Part shown: one piece after another, positions 49,601-58,600 of the stretch
Layout of the letters: each line of letters starts with the position of its first letter
Numbering within the stretch: position 1 is the first letter of the stretch
Assembly (NCBI GenBank): GCA_019055375.1
Contig: JAHQIW010005074.1
Span: 1 to 64,000, forward strand
Direction of reading: 5' to 3'
Source: Parelaphostrongylus tenuis
Lineage: Eukaryota > Nematoda > Chromadorea > Rhabditida > Metastrongylidae
Length of the DNA: 64,000 bases
Notes under the pieces: model-generated
Told to the model about the DNA's origin: nothing
Databases searched by the model: none
The model's input: only the letters and a program-made list of their open reading frames with translations
Program-made: the position numbers and the translations under genes

Positions 49601-52600
49601 ACTGTGTGGCGAGCACGTTATTTTCTTGCGAAACGAAATCGGTAACAATTCCTTTATCTCAAGTCATTTTTCAAGTATTTTAGGTAGCCTTTTTGACTGT
49701 TTAGAGACAACTTTTTATTTTCTCATCAGCCTTTTGAAAATCATTCTATAGCTTATATCTCGGCAATTTCGATAACAAACTTGATTCTCGAAAGGGTCTT
49801 TTCAATGTGCCGTTGGAGTGAAGATAAAAGTGGATCGTCTCGAAAGGACGCGATTTCCGTCATTTACTGAAAATTCATTCCCCGCTTCGTTGAGACTTTA
49901 CGGACTGGATTTTCGTACTATAATTGTAGGAGAAACTTGGCTGTATCTTTCTGTGAGCTTGGTTTTCCATTCTCATTTTACATTGACAAATTAACTCGCT
50001 ACCAAGCTCAAGCCTAAACAGCCTAATCCTGAAAAATCGCTCTTCTATCGCTGTATGGAAGCCTTCAAATGCATGATCTCAGAATGAGTAGAATTCATAC
50101 TATCAAAAATTACCCCTAAATTTTTTAGGTAAAAGCGAACTGTGCTGGAAAATATCTTTTAGTAGTGATTTCAGTGATTTTCATTAATTCTATTAATTTG
50201 GTAGTTTTTAGTAATTGTTACTTATTTCAAATTTTGAGAAAGGTTTTTGAGAAACCTGAATATATTTCGTTACCGCAATGCGCGCGTGTTTTTCCGTCCC
50301 TTTTTTTAATGAAAATCTCACCGCTCTTATCTGCGAAATTTTAGAATACTAAAACTCTGTGGAAACTGGACGGTTCGCCCACCTCCTCTTGATCTCTGAT
50401 CCCCAGCGTGCTGCGTCTAATAATGGCAGGTTCTTGAGACTAACAGTGGCACGCTGCTATGTCCAAAATGGCACGATTGCAGAGGAGGTGGACGAACCGT
50501 TCGTGCTTCTCAGTTAGAGAGATACAGAGGCCGTGGGTCCACGGTGCCAACGAGCTTAACGTACCTAGGTTAGCTTTCATATTACACATCTTTTTGACGC
50601 CGTCCTTATGCTTTTTAGTTTTAAAAGCAATTCTTTGGAGAGACGGAAATCCAGACTGTTATCATACGTTAAGAATGACGTTTTTTAGTATTATGGTAGT
50701 AAGATTCAGGAAGAATTCCTCCTATCATAGCATTATGCTGTTGAATTTATTCTATTGTAGTTTTGTAAAACAAATGAACAAATGATAGACTTTTTTTCTT
50801 AAGAGACTGCCTGAAGAAATGAATAGACTTTACGAAGATAAGAACATCAATTTGGTCGCCTTAATGCTCTGCATCTACTTGACTTTATCTTCCTTTTTTG
50901 TCTTCCGCTCAGGTTTTTGTGACATACTTACGGCAGATCCATTATTGGATGAAGTGAGTTCCTTGTTTGAGGTCAGTGAAGCGCAGCAATATCCGCTAAA
51001 GGGCTCCCATACCCACATTTACGAGATCACAGCGATGGCGCTAACGCGCTTTACTGACTTCCTCCGAGAAAGGAAATTCCCTGAATTAGGAAAGGATCTT
51101 CTCGTTGGTATGGCTCACAAATTTGGTCGAAATCTTAGAAGTTTCACCGGTACCAACACTGCTTGTTCTCTGGAAAGACTTCTAAGTTTTCTGTAACTGC
51201 GAAATAAAATTATGCTCCACACCCAAAGTGCTTTGTTTGCAGAGCTAGGACCTCTGGATGGCTTTTCATTAGACTAGGCTATTGTTCAATCGATAGCACG
51301 AATCTTTGCGATCCCGTAGCTGAATTGGGTTTTTTAATAGGTCTTTATAGTGCGCTGTATGAGTGAAAAGAAGAATACGTTTTTCACTCGGAGTTTTTTT
51401 CTTCGTATGTAGGACTTTTATATGCATCGAACGTATATGAAGCATTTGTAGGAGATTACGAGGAATCGGTGCAACACATGAACCTAAAGTTTTTCCTTTT
51501 GAAACGAAGGGAAAATTCCTTGATCAAATCTAACGATTAAAATTGCTCACAGCCTGCGGAAATTGATTAACTGCTGTTTGCAAAGGGTTGCAAAGTCAAG
51601 CAGTCATACCAAGAAGTAAAACCTCATAGCTGTAGAATTATTTTACCCATAATTTGCTTTCCTTCTCCAGGTGACAGCCGTTCACAAAGCCAACATCATG
51701 AAGCTAGGAGATGGGTTATTCCTCAACACTTGCAATGAGGTAAGATTTCCACATTTTGTGTGACATTTTCTGTTGTAGCCAATATAGAACGTTTAGCGCA
51801 AGTATCACTTTGCTCTGAAAATCTTGTTTAGGTTTCTAAGAGGTATCCTAAGATTGAATTTGATTCGATGATCATTGACAACACTTGCATGCAACTTGTA
51901 TCAAACCCCGAGCAGTTTGATGTTATGGTTATGCCTAATCTTTATGGCAACATTATTGACAATCTAGCGGCAGGGTGGGTTTTTTTCGTAAATTCTTCGA
52001 AGATTTTCGGTTTCTTTCAGTTTTGAGGGAACAGATGGAGAACCGATTTCATTTGCTGAAGAGGAACCTTTCATAGTAATGTTAATAATAAATTCGAAAG
52101 ATTTGAGTCTACAGCCCCACGTCGCCGATTTTCGAAAAAGACTCTTGACGTTGCTACAAAATGAGATTTCTCGGCTTTAGGCACACATATTTCTCGCCGG
52201 ACAGAGCTTTTTCTTTGGACTATTAGTAATCATTCGATAGCTTAATCGAATTTGGTTCCAACGCTATGCTTATATTCTGAAAAAACCTTTTTTTATAAAG
52301 CACAGCAGGTAAAAAAATTGGATGCCCATCTGCGATTAATGGCCTCCTTAGCCAATTCACGTGTGTGTGCGTGGCTGGCTGAGGAAGCCACGTTCGATGA
52401 CGCGATGACCATCGATTTTTCGGGCATATGAGCGCATAGAGAAGTATTGCGTCAGCAGTTCACGTGGTCACCTCGCGCACCCTCAAGTGAATTCGCCAGA
52501 TTGACCTTTGATCGCACACGGGAATTCACTTATTTTACTTGCTGTGTTTCTGAGAACTGAAATCAAATTCGATTACTCTCTCGAATGACTACTAAAAGCC

Positions 52601-55600
52601 CAAAGAAAGAGCTCTCTCCAGCGGAAAATATGTGCGTCTGCAGCACAAGAAATCTCCTTCCGTAGCAGCATCAAAAAAGTTTTCCGGAAATTGGCGACAT
52701 AAGGCTGTAGCCTTAAGTTTCAGCTTTCGAATGGTTACTAAGTTGTGCGAAAAGATCCTTTCCAGCGAATGAAATCGGTTTTTCATTTGTCCCTTCATAA
52801 TTGAATTGTACCGATTTTCCTTCTCTATCTTTTTATCCTGAAGATTCACATATCGGTAAGTATGATTTTTTTTTTGAAGATAGAAGTCTTGCAAGTAAAA
52901 GACGGGCGTCCATTCGTCGTATGTTGTGTGTTAGAACGCATGTGGTTTAGTGGCCAGAGGCGCTCTGCGACACACACGTGGCTGATCAAGGCATGCTTGA
53001 TGTTTCGATCCCGCGCTCAAGGCTCACTAAGCCTTTCATTCCTTCAGGGTCGCCGAATTGGTACCTGACTTGTCTGAGAGAATAAGCAGCAGTCACTTCA
53101 TACATCGGTAGGTCAAAGCGAGTTGCCCTAAAGGCGAGATAAGCGTTCAGTCACCTCATACGAGACTAATTGATACGGATTCATGGCGTTTCCCTCACGG
53201 ATCGATCAGCGAAAGCTTTGGTTGTTTTGTCTTCTTAGTGTTGTGTACTCACCTGATATTGTACGCTATCAATTATCCAAGATTCGTAATGCAGCATTGG
53301 AGAGTTACACTACTTGATATGGTGAGATGGGGCACCGTGGCCGAATGGTTGTAATGCTCGTCACGGCGCGCGTATTACCGAACCCCACCCCCTAACGCTG
53401 TCCGGCAGTCAATAATGAGCAAACTGTGGGATGCCACAGCTAGGTGATCGTCGAGATTGCAAGGGGCCGCACTCAATCAGTATTCTAAGACGTTCAAGAA
53501 GAAGAAGAAAAAACGATTGGATGCTAGGAGTACTGATTTCCGCCCGATGAAAAAAGAACACTTTGAAGACGGATAATAATGTGATATGGTGAAGGAGAGA
53601 CGGCAGAATAGGAGTTTCGGTTGTTCAACTGATTAGCATGCGCCACCGCAAAGGGTGAATTGCAGGTTCGATTCCCGCTTGATATCCGAAGTTTTGCATA
53701 TCATTAAATATTATCAGATATGGTGATTATCTCTGCTTTGCTTTTGAAGATGCATTAATTATTTTCCTCAATTTCATTTCCTTCTTACAGTCTCGTGGGT
53801 GGAGCTGGTGTAGTTACTGGTCAATCCGTTGGAAGTGATTACGTGATTTTCGAGCCTGGTAGTCGACACTCTTTCCAAGAGGCCTTGGGAAGGTTTGTTT
53901 TCCATTGAATTCACCATCATCTCCTAACTTTTTCTTTCGTAAAACAACTTAACTATCTTCTTTAGATCAATTGCAAATCCAACTGCAATGATTCTTTGCG
54001 CTTCGAATCTATTAAAACATCTTCATCTTAACGAGTATGGTAACGCTCTTCGAGCTGCAGTCGAGAAAGTTATCCGTGATGGGAAAGTTCGCACAAGAGA
54101 CATGGGAGGGTAAGTATCATTAGAATTCATTAGGTTGGGTACTATGTTTCGTCGTATTTCTGTCTGTAATTTTTTTATTTGCAATAATCAAAACGTCGGT
54201 CTTTTGTATCGTGTCTGATGTCTTTCGAAAGCACGTGATCTCTTGATTTCAAATATGTAGGCCATCTTATTTTTTGTAACTGTGTGGATTTTTTCTTACT
54301 TTAGGAAGACTACAGGTGCTTTTTTCACATAATCGACTTTGTCAAAGCATTTTCTTGCCAAGGAATGTTGTAAAGACTCAAAAAGACGCTAATTGCTTGG
54401 AGCAGCATCGGGGCTTTACGATAGATGATTGAAACGTTCCCACGCTAATTCCCCAATCTTTTGCAATGTCAGACGTGCAATATGTGGACGAGCATTGCTT
54501 GACGCCGCTTCGATAAAGTGTCGCAGCCGATTTTGAAGTGCCGGTGTGTCTTCACGAAAGTTTTTGAACCACCTTTGTGTAGTTCGTAGATCAATGGCCT
54601 CGTAGTTAGTGCTTTACGTAGTCTTGCGTCGCTTCGGTGGTAAAATGACCCAAGAGGGACGTTTAAGAGAACTTCACGACTTAGGTTACGAAGTGCTCAT
54701 TCTAAAGTAAAAGAAAGTAGCCTACAGTTGCAAAGTAAAATAATTCAAATGTTCAGATTATCAAGATCACAAGCTCTCGAATGACATAAGATACGATAAA
54801 AAAGACAAATAAATAGTGCTTTCATATTCGACTGTTTTTATAGACCTTGCTCAAAACAATATTTATTCTTATAACATATCTTGATCCTTTCATGAGGTCT
54901 ATCATGACACCTATATAGTGTTAGACACATGTTTCGGCCTTACAACCTCATCAGTAGCACGGTGCCTTTTGATTCAGCCAATTTCTTGTAGGGAAATATA
55001 CGCCCTACAAATAAAAGAATCGACGTCGAATTATCTACAAAATCACCTCTTGTCAGGTGATAAAAGTTTCTACGAGTAGTTCATAAGAAACCTCATGAAA
55101 GGCTCAAAATATCAGATTATCAACGATAAATAAACTTGTTGTAAATAGATAAAAACGACAAGATATAATGCTAATCTAATACAAAAATTTTAAACAATCA
55201 CAAAAACTAGAATAGTTAACATATCTAAAATCTTGGAATCACAAGCTTTTAATTGACATAAAACGCGCTAAATAAATAATGACAATAGATACCTATATGT
55301 CGTTCATGTCTGAGGTGAACTTATAGTCAAGAGTGCTGAACTTTTATCCAAGAGTACTGAGTGGTAGACAAAACACGCCACTCCAGGTGAGAGTTGAAAT
55401 CGGATTTCAACCGTACCAAAGGCGCGTGCTACCACTGCATTGAGTCACTAATACATTGCTGTTGACAGCTACCATAAGATTACGAATAAACCAGTCAGAC
55501 AACCACTTTACATTGTTTCATATATCCTATCCTTGTCACTAATTATGTAATAATGAATTTAAATACGTAATACAGTTCGGTTAGCTGTCAGCTTAATTGG

Positions 55601-58600
55601 ATTTAATGCTTGTGTGTGCTTACCTGTGTAGATCCGTTAACGGTTGATTGCTGACACCTACCTGTGGGCATTGAAAAGAGGGCGGTAGCAAAATGGTGGT
55701 CTCGCTTATGTAGTGGTAGTGCGCTCCTCGGTTTAAGTGAAACACCAGTTCAGCTCCTGCCTGGAGTCGAATGTTCTGCACACCGCTCAATACTCTTAGA
55801 TGTACGTTTATATTATCATGATACTGCTTAATAGCAGGAAAAATAATGAATTTGTTTGAGACAAACCTAGCTTCCAAAGCATAAACAAGTCTGAGTTTGT
55901 ACCAAATGCATCAACTGAAGAAGAACCATAGGGAAATTTCTGTGTGGCGGTGATGATTTGATTGTTTTATCACAATAAAGTATTTGCTTTCCGATGACTG
56001 CAAATCTTTCTTTTTTCTTTTTTCTAACCTTTTATCGTCGCTGTTTGCACAGCAAACAGAAGAGATACCGAACACGACTCTTTAAGAACAACATGACACA
56101 ATCATTTATATTGGATTCTGCTGCCCTAATGCTTGAACTCCTTTTTTTTTTGTTCTAAGGACATTTTCGACGATGTTAGTCTTTCGACAATTTCTAGAGA
56201 CTATGGGCATTTTTCGAAGAATTGACTAAATCATATCGGTTCGGCAAGAAGAAATGCCAGACTTTTTCGCTTGCCAGATTATCCCGTTTTTTTTTAAGCA
56301 AAAAAGAAAATCAAAAAATATTCAACCACTTTATTCGTTTTTAACTGCAATCTTTTTCTCTCACTTTTTCGGCAATTTCGTGATTTCGCGGTGGTAAGGC
56401 TTCGTTAATCCAGCGGAAAGTCGCAGAAGCACCTAAACCAAAACGATACTCGTGTGTAGCATCAAGGAGTGTTTTTGCTCTCACGACAATTCCATCTTAA
56501 AACAAATATATAAGTGTTATATATTAAATTAACCGCAAAAGGTGCTATAAACGATAGTGAAAGCAGAAGCTTAAATGCATGAAAAGTAACCAGCGAAAAT
56601 GACAACGTTCGGAGGAATTCTTGCCAACCCAATATAAGGCACTGTTGTGAGGGTATCAATGTTCTGGTCTTAGGCTTGTTTAAAATACGTTTTGAAAGAG
56701 ATTTGTTCTAAACTTGTCAGAAGGAAGCTTTTTGTTCTAGAAATTCAAACAAATTCAGAGCTTACAAACATTACTAATGCTTTGAGGGCGCCACGATCCC
56801 CAACATGTTAACCGCGGCACTTATATGCTCGACACCCGTCAGGTCCCCCTCAAGTTTTGAAGTCACATATGACTCATGCCAAGAAGAGCTCTACAAACAG
56901 ATTTATCCCGCTTATTTTTTCGTCCCTTTCACTATTTAATTTGGTTTGGGAGTTAGTTGTATCTGCATATTTGTTCTCGACGATGTCCCATGTGTTTTTC
57001 CGTGAGTTTTAAAACCTTTCCGACTCTTTTCTAACGAAAAAGTATCATCCGTCACCATTCGGCTGCAGCTTCATCGGTCTACGATACGTTTCTGTACGAT
57101 ATGCCCCCGATAAAAAAAAGGATATAAGCTCTTGGCGTTGATCAATCTCTGAGGGATGCGCCTAGCATTCGTCTTAAATTTTTAACTTCGTTTGAGATTA
57201 TTGAATGCATATCTGGCTATACAATGACTCGCGTTGGCCTGTCGCTGAACCGAGTCAGTGCTGCTTGTCCTCCGAGACAAGTCTGAGACCAGTGTGGCGC
57301 CAATTTACCGCCCTTGGAGGAATGGATGGCTTGCTGAGCTATGAGCTCGAGATCGAACCATGGACCTCGTGTGCGACGCAGAGCACCTCTAACCACTGCG
57401 CCACATGCGCTCCTATGCCCCCGATATTGACCAAAAATTTTCCTGCATTCCATAAGTTTGTATCATGCGATACATCGCTTTCAAATTATTTTTCATCAAG
57501 ACTGAATCGTTGAAGTCTGTTGTGCAACCCATTGATGATAACCGGAACTGTGTCGAAGGATAAGGGTGAAGATCACGGTGAATTACAACGGAGGGTAAAG
57601 GTCAAGGTAGGCATTTGAATTACTGGCTTAACTATGTCAGGTCTTCTTCTGAGTTTTGTCATTAGAGCAATAAGCATTAAATTCGTCAATCAGAAAAAAT
57701 TACAATTACAATAACATCACTATTCAAGGTATGAGCCGTCAGCCTGAACACATTTCTGCCATCTCTCAGGCAGCAAATAAATACCTCTTTGTGTAGAATT
57801 TTCCGAGTTTTCTTTTAGTGACAAATTTGTCCATCTTCGCCTCATCATGGTCGCTCAGTGAAGCCTTCCCTTATTGCATGTATTGGTTTACGATTACGAC
57901 TTGGGACGCAGTGCACATACCGCCTTCGAGAACATCAACCGTGCAAAGGCTCAACGATTTATGTCCAGGCGAACAGCGTTTCAGTTTTTTGTTGATTTCG
58001 GCCGGCAACATCAACCTGAAATACTAGCTACGTTCTGGACGTCCACGCCAAGTTGATCGAGAGGCCATCATCGAAGCAATAGGAAATGGTTCGACTTTGA
58101 CTTCAAGCTGATGACGCATACTTTAAGTACTTTAAATAGTGTTGTTGCGCAATTTTATTTACATCTGGTTAATAAATTTGCTGATGATTGCTTTAGTGCT
58201 AGAGCTTATGAGAAGGCTCAATACTATTACCTTCAATGCAACGTATAATGAGCGAAACAAAGAAGTTTTCGAAATTCGTCACCCTTGTAGGAACTGAAGA
58301 AAAGTGTGCAGGTGTGTCGATTGTAAAGCATGCATAAATGTGATCATTGAAGAGCGCTTGTGGCACATTGATTAGAGGTGCTCTACGACAAATATTTGGT
58401 TGATCAATCAAACTTTCGAGTCGATCTTTCGATCCTGAGCTTAAGGCTGACCTACAATTCCATCCGCAAGTGTTTGTATCACACTTGCCTGCGAGGATAA
58501 CAGCACTGGCCCAATATATCGAGAGGCTATTGCTAGTTAAATCTAAGGGCCAGATGTGCGTTCAGTCACCTCAAACAAAGCTTGTTGAAATCAAATGCGC

